Below, in pieces: positions 51,329-61,030 of a DNA stretch of 64,000 nucleotides; positions within the stretch are counted from its first letter, which is position 1, and each line of letters opens with the position of its first letter. The position numbers were made by a program, and so were the translations under genes. The notes beneath the pieces were generated by a model, which was not told the origin of the DNA, made no database searches, and saw nothing but the letters and a program-made list of their open reading frames with translations. The stretch comes from Pseudomonas sp. (lineage in GTDB: Bacteria > Pseudomonadota > Gammaproteobacteria > Pseudomonadales > Pseudomonadaceae): positions 62,001 through 126,000 of the forward strand of contig VMRT01000003.1 of assembly GCA_007713455.1 (NCBI GenBank). Direction: 5' to 3'.

Positions 51329-52414
51329 ATGAAAATTGGTGTGATCGGTGGCGGCCAGCTGGGCCGCATGCTGGCCCTGGCGGGCACTCCGCTGGGCATG
51401 AGCTTCGCCTTCCTCGACCCGGCACCGGATGCCTGCGCCCAGGCCCTCGGTGAGCACATCCGCGCCGACTACGACGACAAGGACCACCTGCGCCGGCTGG
51501 CCGACGAGGTGGATCTGGTGACCTTCGAGTTCGAGAGCGTGCCGGCCGAGACGGTGGCCTTCCTCTCGCAGTTCGTGCCCGTCTACCCGAGTGCCGAATC
51601 GCTGCGCATCGCCCGTGATCGCTGGTTCGAAAAATCCATGTTCAAGGACCTCGGCATTCCCACCCCGGACTTCGCCGACATCCAGTCCCAGGCCGATCTA
51701 GACGCCGCGGTGGCCAGCATCGGCCTGCCGGCGGTACTCAAGACCCGCACCCTGGGTTACGACGGCAAAGGTCAGAAGCTGCTGCGCAAGCCGGCTGATG
51801 TGAGCAATGCCTTCGCCGAACTGGGCAGCGTGCCATGCATCCTCGAGGGCTTCGTGCCGTTCACCGGCGAAGTCTCGCTGATCGCCGTGCGCGGGCGTGA
51901 TGGCGAGACCTGTTTCTATCCGCTGGTACACAACAGCCACGAGAGCGGCATCCTGCGGCTGTCGGTGGCCAGCAGCAACCATCCGCTGCAGGCGCTGGCC
52001 GAGGACTACGTCGGTCGCGTGCTCAAGCAGCTCGACTATGTCGGCGTGCTGGCCTTCGAGTTCTTCGAGGTCGATGGCGGCCTGAAGGCCAACGAGATCG
52101 CCCCGCGCGTGCACAACTCCGGGCACTGGACCATCGAAGGCGCCGAGTGCAGCCAGTTCGAGAACCACCTGCGTGCCGTCGCCGGTCTGCCGCTGGGCTC
52201 GACCGCCAAGCTGGGCGAGAGCGCCATGCACAACTTCATTGGTGAAGTGCCGCCGGTGGAAAAGGTCATCGCCATCGAGGATTGCCATCTGCATCACTAC
52301 GGCAAGGCCTTCAAGGTCGGACGCAAGGTTGGCCACGCCACCCTGCGCTGCCCCGATCGCGCCACCCTCGACCGGCAGATCACCGCCGTAGAGACGCTGA
52401 TCCCGCATTCCTGA
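51329..52414 (+). CDS. purK: 5-(Carboxyamino)imidazole ribonucleotide synthase PurK
   Basis: 361 residues. ATP-grasp enzyme that carboxylates AIR with bicarbonate, acting just before PurE. Visible: IGVIGGGQLGRMLALAG, FEFESVPAE, LKTRTLGYDGKGQ and NEIAPRVHNSGHWTIEG. AAGGG precedes the ATG. Partner of purE in the usual order; bicarbonate is a substrate here as well as for pyruvate carboxylase. Confidence 0.96.
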   Translation: MKIGVIGGGQLGRMLALAGTPLGMSFAFLDPAPDACAQALGEHIRADYDDKDHLRRLADEVDLVTFEFESVPAETVAFLSQFVPVYPSAESLRIARDRWFEKSMFKDLGIPTPDFADIQSQADLDAAVASIGLPAVLKTRTLGYDGKGQKLLRKPADVSNAFAELGSVPCILEGFVPFTGEVSLIAVRGRDGETCFYPLVHNSHESGILRLSVASSNHPLQALAEDYVGRVLKQLDYVGVLAFEFFEVDGGLKANEIAPRVHNSGHWTIEGAECSQFENHLRAVAGLPLGSTAKLGESAMHNFIGEVPPVEKVIAIEDCHLHHYGKAFKVGRKVGHATLRCPDRATLDRQITAVETLIPHS

Positions 52415-52499
52415 CGCCCGGCCGTCAGGCTTCGGCGAACGGTGACAGAGCCCTCGGGTCCGATTGGTTACCCACCTTTCGGACCTCAGGAGCTTATCC

Positions 52500-52751
52500 A
52501 TGGGCATCATCGGCACCATCATCATCGGCCTCATCGTTGGCCTCATCGCGCGTTTCCTCAAGCCCGGCGACGACAGCATGGGCTGGATCATGACCATCCT
52601 GCTCGGTATCGGCGGCTCGCTGCTGGCGACCTATGGCGGCCAGGCGCTCGGCCTGTACCAGGCGGGCGAAGGTGCGGGCTTTATCGGCGCGGTGGTCGGT
52701 GCGATCATCCTGCTGGTCATCTATGGCATGGTCACCAGCCGCAAACATTGA
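52500..52751 (+). CDS. GlsB/YeaQ/YmgE-family small membrane protein
   Basis: 83 residues with three hydrophobic helices (IIGTIIIGLIVGLIARFL, WIMTILLGIGGSLLATYGG, GFIGAVVGAIILLVIYGMV). Gly-rich transglycosylase-associated (Transgly_assoc) family, often induced by stress or acid. AGGAG lies 7 bp before ATG 52500. Molecular function not established. Confidence 0.9.
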   Translation: MGIIGTIIIGLIVGLIARFLKPGDDSMGWIMTILLGIGGSLLATYGGQALGLYQAGEGAGFIGAVVGAIILLVIYGMVTSRKH

Positions 52752-52802
52752 TCCGCCGGGGGCCGCGCCCAGCGGCCCCGTTCTCTCTCATGTAGTTGCC
52801 TT

Positions 52803-53339
52803 ATGCGCACATTCGCCCTCTCGCTGCTCTGCTGTCTCGCACTTGTTTCCCACGCCCAGGCCACGCCGCCCGAACTCGACTGGCTCGAGCTGATGCCGCC
52901 CGAGGACCGCCAGGCGCTGGAGGAAATGCCCGAAATCGACCACTCGACGCCGGAAGATGCCGGCTTCAGCGATCAGGGCGGGCTGAAGCAGGACGCCGGG
53001 CTGCCGGCGGTGATGTACTCGGCCAAGACTGTCGCCGAACTGAATGGCCGCGAGATCCGTCTGGGCGGCTATCCGGTGCCGCTGGAGAGCGACGCGCGCG
53101 GGCGCAGCACCGAACTCTTCCTGGTGCCCTATCCGGGCGCCTGCATCCACGTACCGCCGCCGCCGCCGAACCAGATCGTGCTGGTGCGCTACCCCAAGGG
53201 CATCGCCCTTGAGGACATCTACGCCCCGCTGTGGGTCGACGGTCGCCTGCAGATCGAGCCGGTCAGCAACGAGCTGGCCGATGCCGCCTATGCACTGGAA
53301 GCGGCGGCAGTCGAACTGGTCGACGAAAGCGACCTCTGA
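52803..53339 (+). CDS. Secreted DUF3299 protein
   Basis: 178 residues with a signal peptide (LSLLCCLALVSHAQA). The mature part has the DUF3299 pattern: IRLGGYPVPLESDARGRSTELFLVPYPGACIHVPPPPPNQ (core LVPYPGACIHVPPPPPNQI). A single-domain periplasmic protein of unknown function. The ATG at 52803 has only a weak ribosome site. The UDG-family gene follows 10 bp after its stop, so cotranscription is likely. Confidence 0.85.
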   Translation: MRTFALSLLCCLALVSHAQATPPELDWLELMPPEDRQALEEMPEIDHSTPEDAGFSDQGGLKQDAGLPAVMYSAKTVAELNGREIRLGGYPVPLESDARGRSTELFLVPYPGACIHVPPPPPNQIVLVRYPKGIALEDIYAPLWVDGRLQIEPVSNELADAAYALEAAAVELVDESDL

Positions 53340-53349
53340 GGCACCGGTC

Positions 53350-54029
53350 ATGGCGCTGCCCACTGAACTCCGTCAGGCGCTACGCGACCTCGCCGCCCAC
53401 ACCGATGGCATCGATCTGCCGGTCTACCAGGCATTCGAACGTGATCCACAGGAGCCGATCATCGGGCTTGGCGAAGCCGATGCGGCTATCTGCTTCTTCG
53501 GACGCGACCCGGGCCGCGAAGAGGTACACCATGGCGAGCCCTTCATCGGCTCCGGCGGGCAGATCGTCCGCCGCGTGCTGTATCGCCACCTGCATGGCGA
53601 ACAGATGCCGGATTTCGAGGCGGGGCGGGCGCTGGGGCGGCACTACTTCTGGATCAACACCGTGCCGTACAAGCCGGTCGGCAACAAGGCCTGGTCGATG
53701 GCAGTCAAGCGCCGCTTCCATCCGCTGATGCGCCAGTTGCTGGTGGACAACTGGCGCGGGCGGCACATCATCACCCTCGGGCGCGAGGCGTTCCTCTGGT
53801 TCGGCATCGACCAGCCGCGTGAGACGCGCCAGCGCCTGCAAGACTTCTGGCAGCGTGAGGACCGCTTCACCGCCAGCGTCGACGTTGAGCTACGGGACGA
53901 GCAGGGGCAGGCCCGAACCTTCACCCTGCACCCGCTGCCGCATCCCTCGCCGTTGAACCAGACCTGGTTCAAGCGCTTCCCGGACCTGCTCGAGGCGCGC
54001 CTGCGCCAGCTCGACAAAAAACCAGCGCG

Positions 54030-54033
<4 letters not shown>
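53350..54033 (+). CDS. Uracil-DNA glycosylase-family protein
   Basis: 227 residues. The UDG-like fold is suggested by the active-loop region FFGRDPGREEVHHGEPFIGSGGQIVRR (core GRDPGREEVHHGEPFIG), INTVPYKPVGNKAW, and the C-terminal HPLPHPSPLNQTW, which matches the H-P-S-P loop of uracil glycosylases. It is not the Ung (family 1) type, and the exact family and substrate cannot be fixed by eye. Its stop overlaps the convergent ldhA stop by four bases. Confidence 0.8.
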
Positions 54034-55019
<986 letters not shown>

Positions 55020-55204
55020 CGGGAGCCTCGTTGAATAGGGCGACTGCCCACAGGGTGCGGCAGTTGTCGGCCGAGGCCAAGCCGATTCGGAAGGGGATGT
55101 ACTTAACTGCGTCAGCGCGGTACGCAGTGTCTGCACCTGCCGGATCGCTTTCCTATCTTCTTACGTTACCGTCTGTGCTAGGCGACTGATGCGCGGAGGC
55201 CGCG

Positions 55205-56425
55205 TTAAATAGAGCCATCGGCTTTCAGCATCGAGCGAATCCCGCGCAGCGCCTGGCGGATGCGGCTCTGGTTTTCTATCAGCGCGAAGCGGACGTGATC
55301 ATCGCCATACTCGCCGAAGCCGATCCCGGGAGAAACCGCAACCTTGGCGTCTGCCAGCAGCTTTTTGGCGAACTCCAGCGAGCCCAGGTGCTGGTATCGC
55401 CCAGGGATTTTCGCCCAGACGTACATGGTCGCCTTGGGTTGCTCGACCATCCAGCCGATGGCCCGCAGTCCTGAAACCAGCACATCCCGACGGGCTTGGT
55501 AGGTTTGAGCGATCTCTTTCACGCAGCCCTGGTCCCCCTCCAGCGCCGCTATTGCGGCGACCTGAAGCGGGGTGAACATGCCGTAGTCGTGGTAGCTCTT
55601 GATTCGCGCAAGCGCGTTGACGAGTTCGGCATTGCCCACCATGAAACCGACGCGCCATCCGGCCATGTTGTAGCTTTTCGACAGCGTGAAGAATTCGACC
55701 GCAACATCCTTGGCGCCAGGCACCTGCATGATCGAAGGGGCTTTCCAGCCATCGAACACGATGTCTGCGTAAGCAAGGTCATGCACGACCAAGATGCCGT
55801 ACTGCTTGGCGAGCGCGATCACCCGCTCGAAGAAATCGAGTTCTACGCATTGCGCCGTCGGGTTCGACGGAAAGCCAAAGATCATCATCTTCGGTGTTGG
55901 AATGGATTCACGAATGGCCCGCTCCAACTCGATGAAAAAGTCCACGCCTGACACAAGTGGAACGGAGCGAACTTGAGCGCCGGCGATCACCGCACCGTAG
56001 ATATGGATCGGATAGCTTGGATTGGGCACGAGCACCGTGTCTCCGGCGTCCAGCGTCGCGAGCATCAAGTGCGCCAGCCCTTCCTTGGAGCCGATCGTCA
56101 CGATTGCCTCGGTTTCCGGATTGATCTCGACGTCGTATCTGCTCTGGTACCACTGGGTGATCGTGCGGCTCAGCCGGGGAATGCCTTTGGAGCTTGAATA
56201 CCCGTGCGTGTCGTCCCGCTGAGCGACCTCACAGAGCTTTGCCACGATATGTGCTGGCGTCGCGCCGTCCGGGTTGCCCATGCTGAGATCGACGATGTCC
56301 TCCCCTCTGCGTCTCGCTTCGAGCTTCAGCTCTGCGGTTACGTTGAAAACATATGCAGGTAGACGATCAATTCGGCTGAACGACATTTTGGATGGAATGG
56401 GGGCTGACTGACTGTTATTGGACAT
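55205..56425 (-). CDS. alaC: Glutamate-pyruvate (alanine) aminotransferase AlaC
   Basis: 406 residues. PLP enzyme interconverting pyruvate/glutamate and alanine/2-oxoglutarate. Very close to E. coli AlaC (YfdZ) by eye: [56 protein letters not shown], and PLP lysine in [14 protein letters not shown]. Start at 56425. Last gene of an apparent three-gene operon (amidotransferase, MOSC protein, alaC), divergent from a MocR regulator that itself carries an aminotransferase-like domain. GC is lower than in the flanking core genes, suggesting later acquisition. Confidence 0.93.
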   Translation of the reverse strand: MSNNSQSAPIPSKMSFSRIDRLPAYVFNVTAELKLEARRRGEDIVDLSMGNPDGATPAHIVAKLCEVAQRDDTHGYSSSKGIPRLSRTITQWYQSRYDVEINPETEAIVTIGSKEGLAHLMLATLDAGDTVLVPNPSYPIHIYGAVIAGAQVRSVPLVSGVDFFIELERAIRESIPTPKMMIFGFPSNPTAQCVELDFFERVIALAKQYGILVVHDLAYADIVFDGWKAPSIMQVPGAKDVAVEFFTLSKSYNMAGWRVGFMVGNAELVNALARIKSYHDYGMFTPLQVAAIAALEGDQGCVKEIAQTYQARRDVLVSGLRAIGWMVEQPKATMYVWAKIPGRYQHLGSLEFAKKLLADAKVAVSPGIGFGEYGDDHVRFALIENQSRIRQALRGIRSMLKADGSI

Positions 56426-56484
56426 TTGGATCTCGAGAATGAAGGCGGATATCCAAGCGGGAGCGCGTGTGGCCAATTGTTTTG

Positions 56485-57180
56485 CTAGCGGCTGGATTCC
56501 GGCCCAACCAATCGCTTGGCCCAGGATTCAACAGTGCTGGTCTTGATGCGATTCGCCACAATCTTCTGCCAGGAGGGTGGCAATCGAAGCGACTGCAAGC
56601 GCACCAGTGCGTCCAGGTCCATCGTGTTGAGGTAGAGGAGTTGCAGCACGCTGCGCAGCTGCCACTCGGGGTGTGGGCGATCGAGCAGGTTCAGCGTCGC
56701 GCCGGCTTCGATGACGCCCGGCTCAAGCACTCGGTAGTACCAGCCAACTTTGCCGCTACGCTGCATTTCGAGTGCTGCGCCCTTGGTGCCAAGCCGATCA
56801 TCGAGCTTCCAGCAGGGCTGGCGAGTCTGCGAAACCTCCAGCACTGTGGTTCCGCACGAGAGGATGTCGCCCATGCAGATGTTTTCTTCGGTTAGCCCTA
56901 CGGTCGATAGGTTTTCGCCAAAGGCGCCGGGAGCGCTTAGTAGCGGCCGATCACCGAACGTTTGCCTCCAGTGGTGATAATGCTCGTACGGGTAGTGGTG
57001 GATGGCCTTGTCCGGCCCGCCATGCACACGCCTATCACCTTGCTCGTCACCTTCGAGCCCCTCAAACCCGACCCTGACCGACCCTGTGCGCGGTCTTTTA
57101 TCGATTCCACTGAAGGTCTCGGGCCGAGTGAATGGCACAGCTGTTCCGGTCATGATGGTTTGAATCTTCCCGAGTAGCAT
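56485..57180 (-). CDS. MOSC-domain protein (YiiM-like)
   Basis: 231 residues. MOSC domain with [28 protein letters not shown] (core [16 protein letters not shown]) and the conserved cysteine in [14 protein letters not shown]. YiiM-type MOSC proteins bind molybdenum cofactor and reduce N-hydroxylated compounds. GGAG lies 8 bp before the ATG. It starts 13 bp after the amidotransferase gene stop and precedes alaC, on one strand. Confidence 0.9.
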   Translation of the reverse strand: MLLGKIQTIMTGTAVPFTRPETFSGIDKRPRTGSVRVGFEGLEGDEQGDRRVHGGPDKAIHHYPYEHYHHWRQTFGDRPLLSAPGAFGENLSTVGLTEENICMGDILSCGTTVLEVSQTRQPCWKLDDRLGTKGAALEMQRSGKVGWYYRVLEPGVIEAGATLNLLDRPHPEWQLRSVLQLLYLNTMDLDALVRLQSLRLPPSWQKIVANRIKTSTVESWAKRLVGPESSR

Positions 57181-57193
57181 CTATGCGGCTCCG

Positions 57194-57889
57194 TCAGTTC
57201 CTATCCAGCCAGGACGCAAACACCGTCTGCGCGGCCGCGAGCAGTTCGTCGGCGCATGCCTGGGCTTGATCTCTGATGACGCGCGGATCGAGCTTGATGC
57301 TGTCGAGCTCACCTGCGTGGCCGACCAGCCAGTGCTCGATACGCTGCGGATTGGCCTCAAGGTGGAATTGCAGGGCGAGAACCGAGTTGCCTACGGAAAA
57401 CGCCTGGTTCGGGCAGGTGTCGGTTGCTGCCAGGCGCGTCGCTCCCGCTGGAATTTCGAACTGATCGCCATGCCAGTGCAGTACCGGCACGCCGCTACTC
57501 AAGGGCTCAAGGCAGGACTGCAGACCTTCGTCCGTGAGCGATATCGGCGCAAAGCCAATCTCTTTTCTTCCCATGGGGCAGACGTTGCTGCCCAGTGCTC
57601 GTGCTATCAGCTGAGCGCCAAGGCAAACTCCCAGTATTTTCTTGCCGCACTGGAGGCGTTGTTCGACGAATGAGAGGACGGGCTTCAGGAATGGGTACTT
57701 CGCTTCGTCGAAAGCCCCTATCGGGCCGCCGAGAACGATGACCAGATCGTGGGCTGACGGATCGAGGCCGGCAAACGAGTCGAGGTTCGCGTCCAGTGTT
57801 TCGATCTTGTATTCACGTCCATCAAGAATCTGCTGCAGCGAGCCGAGATCCTCGAAAGCGAGAAAGCGAATGACAACGGCGGTTTGCAT
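57194..57889 (-). CDS. Class I glutamine amidotransferase-like protein
   Basis: 231 residues. Class I amidotransferase fold with nucleophile Cys in ILGVCLGAQLIA near residue 94, oxyanion LGGPIGAFDE, and the His-Glu pair in ALQFHLEANPQ. Resembles GMP-synthase-like proteins that act on their own; the amide acceptor is unknown. Its ATG is only 28 bp from the divergent MocR ATG, with no visible ribosome site, so the mRNA may be leaderless. First gene of the operon with the MOSC protein and alaC. Confidence 0.87.
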   Translation of the reverse strand: MQTAVVIRFLAFEDLGSLQQILDGREYKIETLDANLDSFAGLDPSAHDLVIVLGGPIGAFDEAKYPFLKPVLSFVEQRLQCGKKILGVCLGAQLIARALGSNVCPMGRKEIGFAPISLTDEGLQSCLEPLSSGVPVLHWHGDQFEIPAGATRLAATDTCPNQAFSVGNSVLALQFHLEANPQRIEHWLVGHAGELDSIKLDPRVIRDQAQACADELLAAAQTVFASWLDRN

Positions 57890-57898
57890 TTATGTACC

Positions 57899-57930
57899 AA
57901 TACAATAGAATGAATGTATGAATACAATAG
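57899..57930. promoter_or_regulatory. Direct repeat AATACAATAG x2, MocR operator candidate
   Basis: Two identical 10-bp copies at 57899-57908 and 57921-57930, 22 bp apart start to start (two helical turns, same DNA face). Paired direct repeats are the usual site form for MocR regulators. The first contains TACAAT, a possible -10 hexamer, and the second lies inside the MocR reading frame just after its ATG, so binding would block both divergent genes. Confidence 0.65.
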
Positions 57931-59216
57931 CTAGCGGATCGACCGCTGTCGAGATCGCTGAGTCGATCGAACAGCAAATTCGTTCGGGTTTTTACCCGGG
58001 TGGCGCCGTGCTGCCTGCCGTAAGATCACTCGCACAGCAGCTTCAAGTCAGCCCAAACACTGTGGCGGCGGCCTATAAGCTGCTGCGTGATGCCGCCCTG
58101 ATAGTTACCGACGGACGGCGCGGTACGCGTGTGGCGAGCGAGATGCCGACGGCCGAGACGCAAACCACCATTCCGGAAGGTTTGCGGGACATGGCCTCTG
58201 GAAATATTGACGGGACTACACTGCCTGCCATTGAGGCTGGCTGGCTCACGGAAAGCCAGTCCGGCTATGACGTGCAAAGTAATGACCCACAGCTGCTTGA
58301 TGTTGCGGGCCGGTGGCTGGCTGAGCAGAGAATTCCCTGTCAGCAGCTGGGCATCTATTCGGGAGCGCTCGACGCCGTAGAGCGGGCGCTTCGCCTGCGT
58401 TGCCGGCCAGGAAACAAGGTAATCGTGGAAGATCCTTGCTGGCCGCCAGCGCTGGCATTACTGGCGAGCCTGCGACTCAAGGCGGTTCCCGTCCCCGTAG
58501 ACGAAGAGGGCGCGATGGTCCCCTCTACTGAAATCCTTCGCTCGACGGCGGCGGTCATCTTGACGCCGCGTGCGCATAACCCCACCGGCTTTTGCATAAG
58601 CAGTCGCCGTTGGACGCAGTGGGTCGACAGGCTTGCAGATGCGCCCGATACGCTGCTCATTCTTGACGATCATTGGGGGCCGCTCAGCGCTGCCGAACCC
58701 TTGAACTTCAGTCGTGAGCCTCTTAGTTGGGTCTACGTTGTATCGGTCAGCAAATTCCTGGGGCCTGACCTGCGCGTTTCCGTGGTCACAGGCACCCCCA
58801 GCGTGCTCAAGAGCATGCACCACCAGCAGACCCTCGGCCCCCGGTGGGTCAGCCTGTTGCTACAAAGGCTTGCAGGGCGCCTCTGGCAAAAGATGCTCGA
58901 TAGCAGTCGCCTATCGGCAGTTGGGGCTGAGTATTTGCAACGGCGTTCGGCCCTGGTCCAGGGGCTGAACGACTTAGGCATAGCCGTGCCCACTCAGGGG
59001 GAGGGCTTGCATGTGTGGCTGCCCGTCTCGGATGAGACCTCTGTGGTCCAGACGCTGGCGTCATTGGGCTGGGCCATTCAGGCAGGCTCGCCGTTCAGGC
59101 TGGAAAGCCCGGCGGCTGTACGCATCAGTATCGGCAACCTGAACCCTATCAGCGTGCCCGCTTTGGCGCGCGATGTTGCTCATGCATTGAAGCAGCGTCG
59201 CCGAACGGTTAACTGA
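57918..59216 (+). CDS. PtsJ-like MocR regulator A
   Basis: 432 residues. GntR winged helix (VLPAVRSLAQQLQVSPNTVAAAYKLL, core LQVSPNTVAAAYKLLRD) followed by an aminotransferase-like domain: ILTPRAHNPTGFCIS, LILDDHWG and the presumed PLP lysine in VVSVSKFLGPDLRVSVV. The short, PtsJ-type form (about 430 residues). Divergent from the amidotransferase-MOSC-alaC operon by 28 bp, with paired direct repeats there, so it probably controls itself and that operon in response to PLP or an amino compound. It faces its paralogue at 59248-60543 tail to tail with a 31-bp gap. Confidence 0.88.
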   Translation: MNTIASGSTAVEIAESIEQQIRSGFYPGGAVLPAVRSLAQQLQVSPNTVAAAYKLLRDAALIVTDGRRGTRVASEMPTAETQTTIPEGLRDMASGNIDGTTLPAIEAGWLTESQSGYDVQSNDPQLLDVAGRWLAEQRIPCQQLGIYSGALDAVERALRLRCRPGNKVIVEDPCWPPALALLASLRLKAVPVPVDEEGAMVPSTEILRSTAAVILTPRAHNPTGFCISSRRWTQWVDRLADAPDTLLILDDHWGPLSAAEPLNFSREPLSWVYVVSVSKFLGPDLRVSVVTGTPSVLKSMHHQQTLGPRWVSLLLQRLAGRLWQKMLDSSRLSAVGAEYLQRRSALVQGLNDLGIAVPTQGEGLHVWLPVSDETSVVQTLASLGWAIQAGSPFRLESPAAVRISIGNLNPISVPALARDVAHALKQRRRTVN

Positions 59217-59247
59217 ACGAGTGCAGCAAATCGCCTGGGGCGCTGGG

Positions 59248-60543
59248 TCATTGCATGCAGAGGCTCAAGTCTTCGGCAAAACGGGCCGCCTGGTCCGCGT
59301 CCATCGTCGAGGTGGTGATACGAATGCCGCGCACCTGCTCTTGCACGGTGAAGCCCGTGCCGCTGCGAACGACCCAGCCCCGCTGGGCCAGATGGAGAAT
59401 GATCGTTTCGACATCTTCATCAAGCGGCACCCAGACGTTGAGCCCATCACACGGATGTCCGGCCCGTACACCATGGGTACTCAGTGCGGCGATCAGAAGA
59501 TCTCGGCGATGCTTGTAGTCCGCTCGAGCGCGTTCGATTTGCGCTCCGACCAGTGGCGAGGTCAGGCAGGTATGAGCGATATCTTGCAGAAGGTGACTCA
59601 CCCAGGTTGTGCCTGACGCTAGCCGCAATCGAAGCCGCTGTGATGTTTCTCGATCGCTGCCGATAGCAGCGAGTCGCAGATCCGGGCCAAGCGCTTTGGA
59701 TACGGACCTGATCAGCGCCCAGCGTCGGCTGGATGCGGGGATGACCTGCTGGAATTGCGCTTCGGATAATAGTGCGAAGTGATCATCTATGAGCACTAGA
59801 ACCTGGGGGTGTCGTTCAAGCACGGCGCGTATTTGTGCAGCCCGCTCAGCGCTCAAACTCGAGCCGGTAGGGTTGTGAGCGCGGGGGGTGATCAGCACCG
59901 CCTGCACGCCCTTCGCCAAGGCAGCATCAAGCCCGTCGGCTTGCATCCCTTGCTCGTCGACAGGCACGCCGACCGCCTGCAGGCCAGCAATGCGCAGCGT
60001 GTTGATACTGCTGATGAAACAAGGGCTCTCGACCGCAACCTTGTCGCCGGATACAAGATAGGCGGCCAGCAGGCGCTCAACTGCGTCGACAGCGCCATGG
60101 GCCAGGTCGATTTCAGGAGGCGAGGGGCAATCGTCAGCCAGCCATCGATAGGCCACGTCCTGAAAGGTCGGATCAACCGGCGCGTCGCCATAAAGCCGCA
60201 GGCGTGACTGCCGTTGTGCCAGTGCGAGAGCCGGGTCAGGTAGCCATAGCGGATTCGGGTTGCCGCTCGACAAGTCGGTCAATCGAGAGTGCCCGATGCC
60301 TCCTTCCTGCTCACCGGGCCCGGCCGTTTCACAAACCACCGTGCCCAGCCGCCCCCGGGTTTCAGCAACGCCTGCCGCGACCAGGCGCTTATATGCAGCG
60401 GCGACGGTATTGCGATTGACGCCGAGTTCCGCTGCCAGTTGGCGAACGGGCGGCAATGTCTGGCCGGGACTCAGCTGTTGCGCCTGCACCTGGCTTCGTA
60501 TCGTTTCGAAGATGTCGATTGCGGTCTTGTTTTTAGTTTTCAT
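59248..60543 (-). CDS. ptsJ: PtsJ-like MocR regulator B
   Basis: 431 residues, similar architecture to its convergent neighbour: GntR helix-turn-helix (LAAELGVNRNTVAAAYKRLV), ITPRAHNPTGSSLS, LVLIDDHFALLS, and PLP lysine in IRSVSKALGPDLRLAAIG. In Salmonella, PtsJ represses the pyridoxal kinase gene pdxK. Here a pdxK remnant is divergent 148 bp away, so PtsJ is the most likely identity. A direct repeat like that of regulator A lies just upstream of its start. With pdxK broken, its regulatory output may now be only its own gene. Confidence 0.82.
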   Translation of the reverse strand: MKTKNKTAIDIFETIRSQVQAQQLSPGQTLPPVRQLAAELGVNRNTVAAAYKRLVAAGVAETRGRLGTVVCETAGPGEQEGGIGHSRLTDLSSGNPNPLWLPDPALALAQRQSRLRLYGDAPVDPTFQDVAYRWLADDCPSPPEIDLAHGAVDAVERLLAAYLVSGDKVAVESPCFISSINTLRIAGLQAVGVPVDEQGMQADGLDAALAKGVQAVLITPRAHNPTGSSLSAERAAQIRAVLERHPQVLVLIDDHFALLSEAQFQQVIPASSRRWALIRSVSKALGPDLRLAAIGSDRETSQRLRLRLASGTTWVSHLLQDIAHTCLTSPLVGAQIERARADYKHRRDLLIAALSTHGVRAGHPCDGLNVWVPLDEDVETIILHLAQRGWVVRSGTGFTVQEQVRGIRITTSTMDADQAARFAEDLSLCMQ

Positions 60544-60551
60544 ACTGTCCT

Positions 60552-60584
60552 ATGACAATGTTTAGTTGGGCACAGGACAATCTT
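60552..60584. promoter_or_regulatory. Direct repeat AKGACAATSTT x2, PtsJ operator candidate
   Basis: ATGACAATGTT at 60552-60562 and AGGACAATCTT at 60574-60584 match at 9 of 11 positions and are 22 bp apart start to start. This is the same spacing as the repeat beside regulator A. An inverted pair TGTCCT / AGGACA (60546-60551 and 60574-60579) overlaps it. It lies 9 bp before the regulator B start, between it and the pdxK remnant. Confidence 0.6.
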
Positions 60585-60691
60585 ACACTTTGCGAAAGCG
60601 GTTGCTACCTCAGGCAGCAATCGATCCACGCAGCTTGAGCAGACCGCTTCAGCCGTGGCTCACCAGCAGGCTGCAATGGAGTATGTGTTTG

Positions 60692-61030
60692 ATGGCTGTC
60701 AGCATCGATTTCGCCGGCGTGTCGGGTCCAGAGCCGCTTCCACTGGACGTGATTCGATCCAATCGCAGGTTGTCTATGGATGTGTTGGCAACAGCATCGC
60801 CGTGCCCGTACTGAATGCCGGCGGTCTCTCCGTGGGGGCCATACCCACCGTCTTGCTCAGCAATACTCCTCACTACTCCACCTGCCATGGCGGTGCGCTT
60901 CCGACTAGCTGGTTCGCTGGCTACCTCAAAGATCTGGAAGCCCGCGACGCGCTGCGCTCGGTAAGAACCGTGCTGGTGGGCTATCTGGGCAGCACAACAC
61001 AGGCGGCGGTGCTTGCCCGGTGGCTGGGCA
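60692..61030 (+). pseudogene. pdxK: Truncated, frameshifted pyridoxal/pyridoxine kinase gene (pdxK remnant)
   Basis: Reading from ATG 60692 (GGAG 10 bp upstream) gives a PdxK-like N-terminus to PLPLDVI. The next frame then continues [46 protein letters not shown], and ERDALRS-like [20 protein letters not shown], which follow E. coli PdxK motif by motif. The join requires one T missing near 60752-60755 (GTG ATT CG for GTG ATT TCG). The similarity stops after LARWLGTV, about residue 115 of roughly 285, where an unrelated MFS sequence begins. The ATP-binding C-terminal half is gone, so it cannot be an active kinase. Divergent from a PtsJ-like gene, as a PtsJ target should be. Confidence 0.82.
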
